Positions 18,701-27,159 are shown, counted from the stretch's first letter. The stretch: 62,040 nt of DNA from Gammaproteobacteria bacterium (GCA_016874555.1 VGTW01000004.1:1-62040), one strand, 5' to 3'. Made by a program: numbers and translations. The notes: generated by a model from the letters alone, not told the origin.

Positions 18701-18813
18701 GGCAGCTGCGAAATCGGCAACAGCCGCCAGCCCCAAAAGCCCGCGAGAACCAGCACGACAAACAACAGGACCGAGGGCAGCGGGTACTTGATGCCCCAGC
18801 GTGACAAATTCAT
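15757..18813 (-). CDS. RND efflux transporter, inner-membrane pump (AcrB/HAE-1 family)
   Basis: Proton-driven resistance-nodulation-division pump of 1018 residues with the family's duplicated layout. Each half has one membrane helix, a large periplasmic porter loop, then five or six helices. The first helix is PSVLLFVVLVLAGFWGW. The proton-relay Asp pair appears in IGVLIDDAIVEVEN of helix 4. In the second half, NGIAVKNSILIVDYAI marks the matching region. The family motif GVTGKFFREFGWT is present. ATG at 18813, eleven bases after the adaptor gene. No outer-membrane channel is adjacent; the TolC-family gene at 38251 is about 20 kb away and belongs to another group. Substrate is unknown; it resembles multidrug rather than metal (CzcA) pumps. 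Confidence 0.92.
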   Translation of the reverse strand: MNLSRWGIKYPLPSVLLFVVLVLAGFWGWRLLPISQLPDIALPTIRITVSYSGAPPATMETDVTRKIEDAVASIPGIDRINSSISEGTTVINIEFELGRDLDRALDEVKDAVARVRRDLPQDMDEPIIQRISLVGGTLMAYAVESDRLAPDELSWFVDDNVAKAIYGVAGVGSVTRIGGVDREVRVDLRPEALQALGVTAGAVSGQLARLQVERPGGRTEAGGAEQSVRTVAIVRNAQDLADYPIYLPDGRTVRLSAIATVTDGAAEPRAAAMLDEKHVVGFSTRRTAGSGEVAVGEGIRKRIAQLQSEHPEVRFTEVQATVERAENSYDASMDMLLEGALLAVIVVWFFLREWRATLISALALPLSVIPTFGVMHFLGFSLNLLTLLALAVVIGVLIDDAIVEVENVARHRAMGKPPMEAAVDAADEIGIAVIATSVTLAAVFIPVAFMPGVTGKFFREFGWTAAAAVLFSLLVARLLTPMLAGYFMRGEPKVATDSHLMQRYLRWVEFAIHHRARVLALATATFVGSLALIPLIPKTFLPITDNSRAQLQVELPPGVRLSDSLEVAAEVRARLRATVPDVVRVFTTVGGESGDTMSAGISFPEVRRLSMTLQFAEDRTRTSSEIEDSVRKSLADLPGVRVGFTAGGPGDRLTLAIGGRDSEQLAVASREIAAAIRTVPGIGSVTTTAALLRPEIVIRPDPARAADLGVSTVDIADAARIATSGDIRQRLAKLNLAERQVPIRVQLAGSSLTDPAVLQQLRVPGKSGPVPLSSVADITEGSGPARIDRLNRERTVTVSAELNGLPLGDVMSKVSAMPAMQNLPPGVRILPAGDSEAFVELFVGFVLALLAGIVSVYLVLVLLFHSGTQPIVILAAVPLCGGGAFGLLLLTGTALSLPSLIGLLLLNGIAVKNSILIVDYAILGERAGMSRDEALIDACRKRARPVIMTTLAMGAGMLPIALGLGADGNFRTPLGVSVIGGLITSTLLSLVVVPSAYSVVAEITEQRLRPMLRRFAHH

Positions 18814-18823
18814 CGCCGCGACC

Positions 18824-19924
18824 TCACGACGCGTTGCCGTTTACGACCTTGACGATGTCACTGTCACTCAAAAATCCGGCGCCACGAGCGACCACGCGCT
18901 CACCGGCTCTCACACCCGAGAGCACCTCAATATGATCGCCCTGCGGCGGACCCGAGCTGATTCGCCGCTGAACGACCTTGCTGCCCTCGCCCATCACGAA
19001 GACATACGGATAGCCGTCGCGAAACACGACTGACTGACGCGGCACAACAGTTACCTCAGCCTGGCCGACCCGCAGGCGACCCTCGGCGAACATGCCGGCC
19101 CGCAACGCGCCGGGTTGCTTGAGATCCGCGTAGACGAGCGCAGTGCGCGTCTGCGGGTCTAGCGACGGTGAGACGGCGCGAATCATGCCCTGTACGGCTT
19201 CGCCGCCCGGTCCGCGCAGATCGACCGTGGCGCCCGGCCTGATGCGCGGCAGATCGTTCTCGGCCACCTGCGCCCGCCACTCGAGACGACCGCGACGGAT
19301 GAGCCGCAGCAGTTCTCCCCCTGCGACCACCTGTCCGGGCTGCACGTTACGGGCCGAAATGATCCCGGCATCGGGGGCGCGCAAGGTCGCAAACCCGAGT
19401 CGCAGACGGGCTGCCTCACGCTCGGCCTCGGCGGCAAGACGCTGTGCCTCGGCGCGCGCCCGATTGGCACGAAGCACTTCGAAATCATTGGTTGAGATGA
19501 GATTGCGCTCGAGCAGACTCTTACCGCGATTTTCTTGGGACACGGCGAGCTCCGCATTCGCGGCTGCCTGCGCGAGACTGGCGTCGGCCTGTCGCGCCTG
19601 CACCTCGAGCGTCCGCCGATCCAGTTCGACCAGCGCCTGCCCGGCTGTCACCCGATCGCCCGGCTCGACCAGCACGTTGGCCACACGGATACCGGCGAGC
19701 TCGACTCCCAAAGACATCTCTTGCCACGCCGCCACCGAACCCGAGGCGACGATTTCGCGGTCGATGGCACGCCGCTCGGCGACCACCAAAGTGACGGTGA
19801 GGGACGAGGCCGCGAGTGGCGGCGTTTTACTACCGCGCGAGCAGCCGACCAGCGTGAGCGACGCGAGCGCGAAAACGGCTACGGCCGCAAGTCGAGTAAT
19901 TCGCGGGGACATGCGTGGCGACAC
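18824..19924 (-). CDS. RND efflux periplasmic adaptor lipoprotein
   Basis: Membrane fusion protein of the MexA/AcrA class that links the RND pump to an outer-membrane channel. The signal ends in lipobox LVGC, so it is lipid-anchored to the inner membrane. Then come a lipoyl half-motif (VLVEPGDRVTAGQALVELDR), an alpha-helical hairpin rich in Ala, Gln and Arg, the second lipoyl half (GIISARNVQPGQVVAGGELL) and beta-barrel and membrane-proximal domains. I prefer the GTG at 19924, which has AGAGG eight bases upstream; an ATG at 19912 and a GTG at 19933 are also in frame. The AGAGGTG site lies within a small hairpin (CACC-GAGA-GGTG). Coupled to the pump gene by a ten-base gap. Confidence 0.92.
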   Translation of the reverse strand: MSPRMSPRITRLAAVAVFALASLTLVGCSRGSKTPPLAASSLTVTLVVAERRAIDREIVASGSVAAWQEMSLGVELAGIRVANVLVEPGDRVTAGQALVELDRRTLEVQARQADASLAQAAANAELAVSQENRGKSLLERNLISTNDFEVLRANRARAEAQRLAAEAEREAARLRLGFATLRAPDAGIISARNVQPGQVVAGGELLRLIRRGRLEWRAQVAENDLPRIRPGATVDLRGPGGEAVQGMIRAVSPSLDPQTRTALVYADLKQPGALRAGMFAEGRLRVGQAEVTVVPRQSVVFRDGYPYVFVMGEGSKVVQRRISSGPPQGDHIEVLSGVRAGERVVARGAGFLSDSDIVKVVNGNAS

Positions 19925-19950
19925 GATACGCACCTCTCGGTGACAACCGC

Positions 19951-19978
19951 CACCATGGTCACCCAGGCGACCATGGTG
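19951..19978. repeat. Perfect inverted repeat upstream of the efflux adaptor gene
   Basis: CACCATGGTC and GACCATGGTG form a perfect ten-base inverted repeat around an eight-base centre, 27 bp before the adaptor start and 14 bp after the rlmKL stop. There is no T-run on either strand. Its place in front of an RND operon suggests a dimeric repressor operator (TetR- or MarR-like), or an RNA hairpin separating the two transcripts. Confidence 0.5.
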
Positions 19979-19991
19979 AGGCCATCATATG

Positions 19992-22196
19992 CTACCGCAG
20001 CTCAAAACAACTGTGGATACTGGAGTTCCGCGAGAAATCCGCGGGCACGGTGGCCCTCGTCACGTCACTTACCTGATATCGAGACGACAACACCGGGTCG
20101 AGACGAAACCTTTGCGCGTTGGTCGAAAAAATCAGCAGGCCATCGCGCTCGAGTAGGCTCATGCAGGCCTCGATCAACGCCACGTGGTCACGCTGCACAT
20201 CGAATACACCGTCCATGCGCTTGCTGTTAGAGAAAGTAGGCGGGTCGCAAAAGATGAGGCCGTAACGCTCGTTGCGCCGCGCCGCCTCATCGAGCCATTC
20301 GCGCACATCGGCACGTACGAACTCATGCTGCGGTCCGGCGAGCCCGTTGAGCTCCAAGTTGGCGCGCGCCCAATCAAGATAGGTCGCAGATAAATCTACC
20401 GTGGTGCTTGCCCTTGCGCCACCAGCAACCGCATGGACCGTAGCCGTGCCGGTATAGGCAAATAAATTGAAAAATCTTTTGCCTGGCGCCGCAGCGCGCA
20501 GTCGCGCGCGCGTCAGGCGATGATCAAGGAAAAGCCCCGTATCGAGGTAATCCGCAAAGTTCACCCGAAAACGCAAACCATCTTCAGCAACCACGTGGAA
20601 TTCGCCGCGCTCGTCTCGCTTGGTGTACTGCTCGCCGCGCTTGATGCGCCGTCGCGTGCGCAGCTGCACGTGATCGGCAGGAATCCCCGTCGCCTCGACC
20701 AGCCCCGCGAGGGCCTCGCTGCGACGCTTACGCACGGTTTCCTCCGGGATCGCAGCAGGCGCCTGGTACTCCTGCACCACGAGCCAACGCTCAGCTACAC
20801 CAACGTCGCCCGCACGGGCCGTCGCCGATTCATAGAGGTCGATGGCGAAGGCGTACTCCGGCATGTCAGCATCGTAAAGACGAAAACACGACACCCCAGC
20901 GCGCTGGCGCCAAGAGGCCAGCTGTTTGAGATTTTTACGAATGCGGTTGGCAAACATCTGCGCGCCCGGGCTGCTCGCGAGTGCAGTATCGATCTGCATC
21001 CCTTGCTTCGGTCGCAGGTCGCGCTCGGCCTCGCTGCCGACACGAATGCGCAGCAGACGGCACTCGAGCGCACCGTTCCAGAACGGATGCACACGATGCG
21101 CACGCAGCCCGAGCTCCAGACCCAAGGAAGCTTCGCCCGTGAGCACCGCAGCCTGCCAGCCCGCGAAGCGCTCGCGTAACACTTGGCCGAGTTCGCGAAA
21201 GACAGCGGTAGCGGCTGCCGTATCGCCGAGGCGCAATCCCCAGGGCGGATTGGTGCAGAGCAGACCATGCGCGGCGTGGGCCGTCGCCTCCGCGAGCGAG
21301 CGTGCCTCGAACGTGGTAATCGCAGCAACGCCCGCATGGGACGCGCTCAGGCGCGCCTCACGCAGCACGGCGCGATCGAGATCGCGGCCGATAAGGCGCA
21401 GTCCGCGTTGCTCGCAGGCCGCAAGACCCGCGACTGCCCGCGCCTCGCCCGCGGCAACCAGCCGCGACCACAGGGCCGAGTCGTGCCCCTTCCAATTCAA
21501 GAAACCAAAGTAACGACGCCGGTAGTTGGCAGGGATATCGGCCGCGATCCGCGCCGCCTCAATGACAAGCGTGCCGGAGCCGCACATCGGATCGAGAAAT
21601 GACGCGCCCGCCGCAGCCAAGATCGGCCAACCCGCCCGTAAAAGAATTCCCGCCGCAAGATTCTCGCGTAGCGGTGCCTCGCCGGCGTTGCCACGCCAAC
21701 CACGCCGATGCAAGCCTTCGCCGGAAAGATCCAGCGACACGGTCACCTGCGTGCCCACTGCATGGGCATAGACGCGCACGCCGGGCTCGAAGGTTGCGAT
21801 GTCAGGACGCAACCCCACCGATTCGCGCAGCGAATCGCAGATCGCATCTTTGACCCGCAAGGTGCCGTAGTGCGCATTGGAAATCGCCGGGTGCCGACCC
21901 GACCACTCACAGGCCAAAGTATTCGCTGGGTCAACATGCTGTCGCCAGTCTATGCCACGCAATGCCGCGTAGATGCCAGCATCATCCACCGCCTCGCAGC
22001 GTAGCAATTCTAGAAGCACGCGACTCGCCACACGTGATTCGAGACAGGCGCGATAAGCCACCTCAAGCGTCCCGGTGAAGGCGACAGTGTTGCCCCGCTC
22101 GCGAACATCGAGCGCGCCGAACCCCTGCAGCTCGCGGGCGAGCAAATCGCCGAAGCCGCGCGGCACGCTCGCCACCATGGCATGCAGACGGTTCAT
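19992..22196 (-). CDS. rlmL: Bifunctional 23S rRNA methyltransferase RlmKL
   Basis: Two-domain rRNA methyltransferase, 734 residues (E. coli RlmKL 702). The N-terminal half, RlmL, has a THUMP RNA-binding domain and makes m2G2445. It carries FLDPMCGSGTLVIEAA for AdoMet and NPPWGLRLG as catalytic motif IV. The C-terminal half, RlmK, makes m7G2069. It has FNLFAYTGTATVHA and CDPPTFSNSKRM. Fused RlmKL is characteristic of Gammaproteobacteria. I chose the ATG at 22196 (MNRLHAMVASVPRGFGDLL) because it overlaps the upstream stop as ATGA and matches the family start; longer in-frame starts would lie inside the nuclease gene. Co-transcription with a nuclease fusion is noted separately. Confidence 0.94.
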   Translation of the reverse strand: MNRLHAMVASVPRGFGDLLARELQGFGALDVRERGNTVAFTGTLEVAYRACLESRVASRVLLELLRCEAVDDAGIYAALRGIDWRQHVDPANTLACEWSGRHPAISNAHYGTLRVKDAICDSLRESVGLRPDIATFEPGVRVYAHAVGTQVTVSLDLSGEGLHRRGWRGNAGEAPLRENLAAGILLRAGWPILAAAGASFLDPMCGSGTLVIEAARIAADIPANYRRRYFGFLNWKGHDSALWSRLVAAGEARAVAGLAACEQRGLRLIGRDLDRAVLREARLSASHAGVAAITTFEARSLAEATAHAAHGLLCTNPPWGLRLGDTAAATAVFRELGQVLRERFAGWQAAVLTGEASLGLELGLRAHRVHPFWNGALECRLLRIRVGSEAERDLRPKQGMQIDTALASSPGAQMFANRIRKNLKQLASWRQRAGVSCFRLYDADMPEYAFAIDLYESATARAGDVGVAERWLVVQEYQAPAAIPEETVRKRRSEALAGLVEATGIPADHVQLRTRRRIKRGEQYTKRDERGEFHVVAEDGLRFRVNFADYLDTGLFLDHRLTRARLRAAAPGKRFFNLFAYTGTATVHAVAGGARASTTVDLSATYLDWARANLELNGLAGPQHEFVRADVREWLDEAARRNERYGLIFCDPPTFSNSKRMDGVFDVQRDHVALIEACMSLLERDGLLIFSTNAQRFRLDPVLSSRYQVSDVTRATVPADFSRNSSIHSCFELR

Positions 22197-23626
22197 CCCC
22201 TCGGCCATGGACGTAAATTGCGCGCGTTGGACTTGAGGTAACGACAAAGAATGCGGTAGGCATCGGCATCGAAGCCCGGCACCGGCGCATCGCGAAGGTT
22301 GGCGAGGCCACGACCTTCCTCGTGTTCGTCGGTCACCAGCGTGCCGAGATACTGCCAATCCTCGACCACATGCCAGTGCCGCATCCCCAAGGCGCTCGTC
22401 TCCTCGATCGCCACGGCGCCGCTATGCGGCCAGCTGCGCAGCTTCAGCGGCGCTAGCAGTAGTTTCAGGCGCAGGCCGTGGCGGGCGATCGGCTCTTTGT
22501 TGACGCAGGCGCCCGCACAACGCCCTACCTGATAGGCAAAACAAGAACCCGTGCCCGCGGCCTCGAGACCCAGAACGCGCAAACACAATTTATGATCGCG
22601 GGCGAGTTGCATGAGTGCGGTCTTCGCCTGCCTGATACTGCGATAGAGACCAAAGGCGTCTGCCTGCTGCGGCACAGGCCCGGCGAGTTCGTGAAGCTTG
22701 GGCGCACCACCCGCGTCATCGATCAACCAAGTCCAAGTCTCGCCGCCGCCACGCAAGCGACGGTTGTAGACGGGCTGCAGTTCGCGCACGAGCCGCGATT
22801 CCAGCAACAACGCCCCGAGCTCCCCGGCGGTTTCGGTCCACTCGATACGCCGGGTCTGCGCCGCGAGGCGCTGCGATTTCGAATCGCGAGTGGCCCCCAT
22901 GAAATGACTGAGCACGCGCTCGCGCAAATTTTTGGCTTTGCCCACGTAGATGAGCACATCGCCCTCGCCGTAGAAACGATACACCCCCGCAGCCTCAGGC
23001 AAATCGTCCAGCAAATCCGCCGAGAGGTGCGCAGGCAGCGAAGGACGGCGCCCCACCCGCTCGATCGCCGCATCGAGAACCGGAGCTGACCAGCTGCTAC
23101 GCAGCCGCTGCCAAAGTTGCGCGAGTACCTGCGCATCAGGCAACGCACGATGACGCGAACTGCATTCGAGACCATGCCGTTCGATCATCGAATCGAGATT
23201 GTGTCTGGCGGCCTCCGGATAGAGAGCCCGCGATAAGCGCACCGTGCATGTGAATGGCGCGCTGAAACTGCGACCGCTGCGACGCAGCTCGGCGCGCACG
23301 AAGCCGTAGTCGAAGCGCGCGTTGTGGGCCACGAAGCGGCGCCCCGCGAGTCGACTTTCGACCTCATCGGCGAGCGCATCGAACGCGGGCGCGGCCATGA
23401 CCATCTCGTTGCTGATGCCAGTGAGCCGTTGGATCGATGGCGGGATCGTCACCCCAGGATTGACGAGCGAACTCCATTCCCACTCGGTGACGCCGTCGCG
23501 CATGGCGACGATGGCGATCTCGGTGATGCGGTGCCATGCCGGATGACCGCCAGTGGTCTCGACATCGACGAACGCGATCGCGCCGGCCGCAAGGTCGGCA
23601 GAAGATGTCGTACGCCCGGACTGCAC
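22193..23626 (-). CDS. DnaQ-type exonuclease fused to GIY-YIG nuclease (Cho-like)
   Basis: A 477-residue fusion. Residues about 15-175 form a DEDDh 3'-5' exonuclease with all acidic residues in place: Asp21 and Glu23 in VDVETTG, Asp106 in HNARFD, His159 and Asp164 in RHRALPDA. Residues about 205-300 form a GIY-YIG endonuclease as in UvrC and Cho (GVYRFYGEGD then IYVGKAKNLRERV, with catalytic Tyr216 and Arg235). The remaining 170 residues include a Cys-rich stretch, CFAYQVGRCAGACVNKEP, seen in Cho-type proteins. Such DnaQ-Cho fusions are thought to act in DNA repair. The start is a GTG at 23626 with no clear ribosome site. It overlaps rlmKL by four bases. Confidence 0.88.
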   Translation of the reverse strand: MQSGRTTSSADLAAGAIAFVDVETTGGHPAWHRITEIAIVAMRDGVTEWEWSSLVNPGVTIPPSIQRLTGISNEMVMAAPAFDALADEVESRLAGRRFVAHNARFDYGFVRAELRRSGRSFSAPFTCTVRLSRALYPEAARHNLDSMIERHGLECSSRHRALPDAQVLAQLWQRLRSSWSAPVLDAAIERVGRRPSLPAHLSADLLDDLPEAAGVYRFYGEGDVLIYVGKAKNLRERVLSHFMGATRDSKSQRLAAQTRRIEWTETAGELGALLLESRLVRELQPVYNRRLRGGGETWTWLIDDAGGAPKLHELAGPVPQQADAFGLYRSIRQAKTALMQLARDHKLCLRVLGLEAAGTGSCFAYQVGRCAGACVNKEPIARHGLRLKLLLAPLKLRSWPHSGAVAIEETSALGMRHWHVVEDWQYLGTLVTDEHEEGRGLANLRDAPVPGFDADAYRILCRYLKSNARNLRPWPRG

Positions 23627-23699
23627 GCCGCGAGTTTAGCAGCCGCTGCACCATCGACCGGCGACCAATGGATACGCCGCACTAATAAAGTGCAGGCAA

Positions 23700-23740
23700 C
23701 CTGCTGTTTTCAGGCTAAAATAGTAACAGGCGGCCTGAAC
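23700..23740 (+). promoter_or_regulatory. Candidate promoter/operator before the TorF gene
   Basis: The 186-bp gap before the porin-like gene holds a seven-base inverted repeat, TTCAGGC at 23709-23715 and GCCTGAA at 23733-23739, flanking TAAAAT (a -10-like element). Just upstream is GCAGG-CAA-CCTGC. No matching -35 box is seen. The arrangement could be an operator over the promoter. Weak, pattern-based call. Confidence 0.3.
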
Positions 23741-23812
23741 CGGGCGACTCATGCGCTGGCATGGGCCTTGCTCTGAAAAAGCCGACCTACCACTCCTCGA
23801 GGACTAGCACAC

Positions 23813-24508
23813 ATGAAAATCGCCCCCGTACTCGCCGTGTTCGCGCTCGGCGCCGCAGCCTCCACGGCCGAAGCGGAAGTGACATCGACCATCACGCTCA
23901 CCTCCGACTACGACTTCCGTGGCCTAACCCAGACAGCGCGCGACCCCGCCCTGCAGGCGAGCCTCGACTGGGCGAACGAGTCGGGTCTATACGTTGGCGC
24001 CTGGGCCAGCAACGTGGATTTCGGGGAGGACACCGACTCTGATGTTGAGGTCGATGTTTATGCCGGATTCCGTGGCAGCTTTAACGACGATCTGGCGTTT
24101 GACGTAGGTGTCGTTCAGTACACCTACCAGCCGAGCGGTGACGATGTCGATTTCACCGAAACCTACGCCAGCCTCACCTATAAGGCCTTGACCGCCAAGT
24201 ACTCCTACGCCTGGGACTACGGTAACACCGGCAGCGCGGCCTCGTATTTCGAGCTCAACAGCGCCGTACCCCTGCCCAATGATTTCAGCCTGACCCTGCA
24301 CGGTGGCTACAGCAGCGGTGAATACTGGACCGAAAACTATCTCGATTACTCCATCGGTATCGCCAAGTCGGTCGGCAACTTTGCACTTTCGCTTAAGTGG
24401 GTCGACGCCAGTGACTTGCAGTCTGCGCAGAAAGCGCCGGGCGATGTGTTCACATCCGATGCGAAGGTGGTGTTTTCGGTTGCCACCACACTGCCTTGGG
24501 GCAACTGA
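23813..24508 (+). CDS. TorF-family putative outer-membrane porin
   Basis: A 231-residue exported beta-barrel protein of the TIGR02001/TorF type. A signal peptide covers about residues 1-22 (APVLAVFALGAAASTAEA, cleavage near AEA-EV). The mature part begins with the hallmark TSTITLTSDYDFRGLTQT and continues as alternating polar and aromatic strands typical of an outer-membrane barrel (YASLTYKALTAKYSYAWDYG, FSLTLHGGYSSGEYW). It ends FSVATTLPWGN. Family members often lie near ammonium-transport genes, but here the gene stands alone, convergent with btuM. Exact cargo is unknown. Confidence 0.85.
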   Translation: MKIAPVLAVFALGAAASTAEAEVTSTITLTSDYDFRGLTQTARDPALQASLDWANESGLYVGAWASNVDFGEDTDSDVEVDVYAGFRGSFNDDLAFDVGVVQYTYQPSGDDVDFTETYASLTYKALTAKYSYAWDYGNTGSAASYFELNSAVPLPNDFSLTLHGGYSSGEYWTENYLDYSIGIAKSVGNFALSLKWVDASDLQSAQKAPGDVFTSDAKVVFSVATTLPWGN

Positions 24509-24542
24509 GATCTTGACGTAAGCACGCCGAGCACGTTTACGA

Positions 24543-24558
24543 TTCCGCTCAGGCGGAA
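24543..24558. repeat. Short perfect hairpin in the torF/btuM convergent gap
   Basis: TTCCGC-TCAG-GCGGAA forms a perfect six-base stem with a tetraloop between the two convergent stops. No T-run follows on either strand, so at best it is a weak bidirectional transcript end. Nothing else is visible in this 106-bp gap. Confidence 0.3.
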
Positions 24559-24614
24559 CCTAAAAAGCGCCGCGGCTCGACGCTGGAGCTGTTTACACTG
24601 CCGCGACTCCCGAC

Positions 24615-25184
24615 TTAGGCCATGACGCGACGACGCAGCCCGAATCCCGCCTCGGCGAGCAAACCGAATGCGCTGTACATGATCATGGTCAGCAAATAGC
24701 CGGGGAAATACCCAGCCACCGCTGAAGCGAACGCTTCGGGCGTAGCCGCTTCGGGCAACGCTACAAAGAAATACATGCCGAAGTTGGCGATGACGAAGGT
24801 CACGGTAGCACCGCCCGCCACGCCCAGCACTACGCGACCGTAGCCACCCCGGGCGGCCCAACGGCCAGAAATCCACAGGGCCCCATAGGCCGGGATCAAA
24901 AAGAAATACGCCGGCGAATAGCAGTTGGTCGGAGTGCCGAGTGCGAACGCTGCGAGATCGGTAATCCAGGCCAGCAAGAAAAACCCCGGGAACAAACGCA
25001 AGTCGCGCAACCACAGACCAGCCAGGAAGAACACGGCCCAAGACGCATCAACCGGTCCGCCGTATTCGCCAAAGTGGCCAAGACGCGTGACCGCCATGAT
25101 CAGCGCCAACGCTGCCGCCACAACCCAGAAGCGGTGATCTGCCGACACCAGGCCCGGTTCCCCTTGCATCATTTTGTCGTCCAT
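24615..25184 (-). CDS. btuM: BtuM-like vitamin B12 transporter (solitary ECF S-component type)
   Basis: A 189-residue inner-membrane protein with five to six hydrophobic segments. It resembles BtuM, a cobalamin transporter related to ECF S-components that was characterised from Thiobacillus denitrificans and works without a dedicated ECF module. Supporting features are the early TRLGHFG followed by VDASWAVFFLAGLWLRD, then TDLAAFALGTPTNCYSPAY and FLIPAYGALWISGRW. Cys88 in TNCYSPAY corresponds to the loop cysteine that ligates cobalt in BtuM. The gene follows btuB by 45 bases behind a cobalamin riboswitch, which strongly supports B12 as the substrate. ATG at 25184 with GGAG upstream. The motif comparison is from memory, so I rate identity likely rather than certain. 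Confidence 0.78.
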   Translation of the reverse strand: MDDKMMQGEPGLVSADHRFWVVAAALALIMAVTRLGHFGEYGGPVDASWAVFFLAGLWLRDLRLFPGFFLLAWITDLAAFALGTPTNCYSPAYFFLIPAYGALWISGRWAARGGYGRVVLGVAGGATVTFVIANFGMYFFVALPEAATPEAFASAVAGYFPGYLLTMIMYSAFGLLAEAGFGLRRRVMA

Positions 25185-25229
25185 ATCTTAAAATTCTCCA
25201 AAAAAAACGCTGCTGAACCCCCGTCACAC

Positions 25230-27119
25230 TCAACGCTGCACACGCTTTCGCAGCGTCAGGAAAACCTCGCGGCCAAGCGCAGGGTACAGGGTCGCCGTCT
25301 CGTAGCGTCGATCGAGCGCATTCGCGAGTCGCAGTTGCAACTCGGTAAGCGCCGACAGGCGCCATGTCCCCGTAAGGTCGACGACGGCATAGCCGCCGAG
25401 ACGCCGAGTGTTGGCTAAATCATCATACCTGCGACTGGTGAACTGCACACTTGCACCCGCATCGATCTGCTCGCCCGCCCATAGGAGCGCGGTTCGACCC
25501 GTCCAGGCCGGACGGCGTGCCAACTCGCGACCGCGATTCGCTCCGCTGCCGCGATCTTCTGCCGACAACCACGCGAGGGTCTGCTCGAGACGCCACGGGC
25601 CACGCTGCCACTCGATACTACCCTCGAATCCCTCGAGATCCGCCTCGGCAATATTCTGCGGCTTAAAAGTGGCGACATCGAAGGCGATCAGATCATCCAC
25701 GCGAGTCTGATACGCACTTAGCGACCATCGAGCCGAGGCGAGTTGCTGCTTGAAGCCGAATTCACGGGTCATCGCATGCTCTGGATCGAGCTTCGAATTG
25801 CTGAAGCCTGGGTAATAGAGCTCGTTGAAGCTCGGCGCCTTAAACGCGCTGCCGAGGCTGGCGTAGGCCTGCACACCAGTCGAAAAGCGCCAACCCCAGG
25901 CAAAACTGCCGGTCGCGTTGGACCCAAATTGATCGTTGTCGTCGAGCCTCGCCGCCACAACGAAGCTCTGCGCGCCCTCGGCCCAAGAGTACTGAGCAAA
26001 GGCTGCGCGGTTGTCCCGCGCGACACGGTCGTAGCGCACGTCACTCGCGACTCGATCGCGCAACCAATCGGTCCCGAACACCAACGCGCTACTACCACCA
26101 AGCTGCAGCTCGTTCTGCCAGCTGAAAGAATCACGCGAGGAATCGAACACGCTGCGGGTGGTCGACCCCTTACGGAAACTCGTCGACTCGTCCCAAGAAC
26201 GACCGGCCGTGACCGTGCTCCGCCAACTCGCTACAGGCTCAGCAATCCACTTGATGCCCGCCACTTGGTTGATCAAATCGGATTGATTAAGAAACGATGA
26301 GTCGAAGGCGACGCGAGCATCGGCGCGCTGCACGAGGGCCTCGAAGCTTGCACCGCTTTCAGTGCGCACGCCCGCGCCCACATTGATGCTGGTATTACGA
26401 TAGGGATCGCGATCAGGTTCCGAGGTAAAGCAGCCACCGCCCGGCGGAAAAGGTCGCCCAAGGCAGGAGTTGATGCCGTCGGTCTCAAGATGCGAAACCT
26501 GAAGATCAAGCCAAGCGTTGTCATCGCCGAGACCCGTGGCTGCGGCGAGTTGGCGAGTGCCGTTCGAACCGGTGGTAGCGCGCAGCGACGTCGTGCCGTT
26601 GCCGCCACGGCGCGTAAAGATTTGCACCACGCCACCCATCGCATCGGCACCGTAAAGACTGGAGCGCGGCCCGCGAACGATTTCGATGCGCTCCACCGTA
26701 TCGAGCGGCAGATCCTGCAGCGCTGGGATGCCGGTCGTATTCGAGCCGATGCGCACGCCATCGACCATCCACAGCACGTGATCGGACTCGCCTCCACGAA
26801 GATAGACCGAGGTCGGCTGACCAATTCCGCCCTGCCGCGCGATCGCCACACCCTCCACAGCAACCAGCAATTCATCCAGCGTACGCGCCTGTGAGCGTTC
26901 GATATCTACACGATCGATGACAGTCACCGACGATGGCGTCTCATCGAGTTTTCTGAGCGTCCGATTAGCGGTGATGACGTAGAGCTCATTGTCCGCTTTA
27001 CTTTTCGAACTCGTTGAGGACGCTGCGGCAGTCACAGCCGGCGCCGCTTCAATTGCGGTAGAGACCAGTAAAGAAATAGTCGCCAACGGCGCCACGAGGA
27101 CCGGAACACGGGCTTTCAT
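25230..27119 (-). CDS. btuB: TonB-dependent vitamin B12 receptor BtuB
   Basis: Outer-membrane TonB-gated receptor for cobalamin, 629 residues. A signal peptide (residues about 1-26, ending IEAAPA) and a low-complexity Ser/Ala linker are followed by a TonB box region ELYVITANRT, very like E. coli BtuB. The plug domain carries LDELLVAVEGV, SVYLRGGESDHVLWMVDGVR and ERIEIVRGPRSSLYGADAMGG. The barrel ends in the expected C-terminal strand with a terminal aromatic (GREVFLTLRKRVQR, Phe in the last strand). ATG at 27119 has an excellent AAGGAG site five bases upstream, which decides the start over an upstream in-frame codon. It is under a cobalamin riboswitch and precedes btuM. Confidence 0.94.
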   Translation of the reverse strand: MKARVPVLVAPLATISLLVSTAIEAAPAVTAAASSTSSKSKADNELYVITANRTLRKLDETPSSVTVIDRVDIERSQARTLDELLVAVEGVAIARQGGIGQPTSVYLRGGESDHVLWMVDGVRIGSNTTGIPALQDLPLDTVERIEIVRGPRSSLYGADAMGGVVQIFTRRGGNGTTSLRATTGSNGTRQLAAATGLGDDNAWLDLQVSHLETDGINSCLGRPFPPGGGCFTSEPDRDPYRNTSINVGAGVRTESGASFEALVQRADARVAFDSSFLNQSDLINQVAGIKWIAEPVASWRSTVTAGRSWDESTSFRKGSTTRSVFDSSRDSFSWQNELQLGGSSALVFGTDWLRDRVASDVRYDRVARDNRAAFAQYSWAEGAQSFVVAARLDDNDQFGSNATGSFAWGWRFSTGVQAYASLGSAFKAPSFNELYYPGFSNSKLDPEHAMTREFGFKQQLASARWSLSAYQTRVDDLIAFDVATFKPQNIAEADLEGFEGSIEWQRGPWRLEQTLAWLSAEDRGSGANRGRELARRPAWTGRTALLWAGEQIDAGASVQFTSRRYDDLANTRRLGGYAVVDLTGTWRLSALTELQLRLANALDRRYETATLYPALGREVFLTLRKRVQR

Positions 27120-27159
27120 CAACACTCCTTGCGCGCTTCTCACCCGAGCGCGGGTTGAA

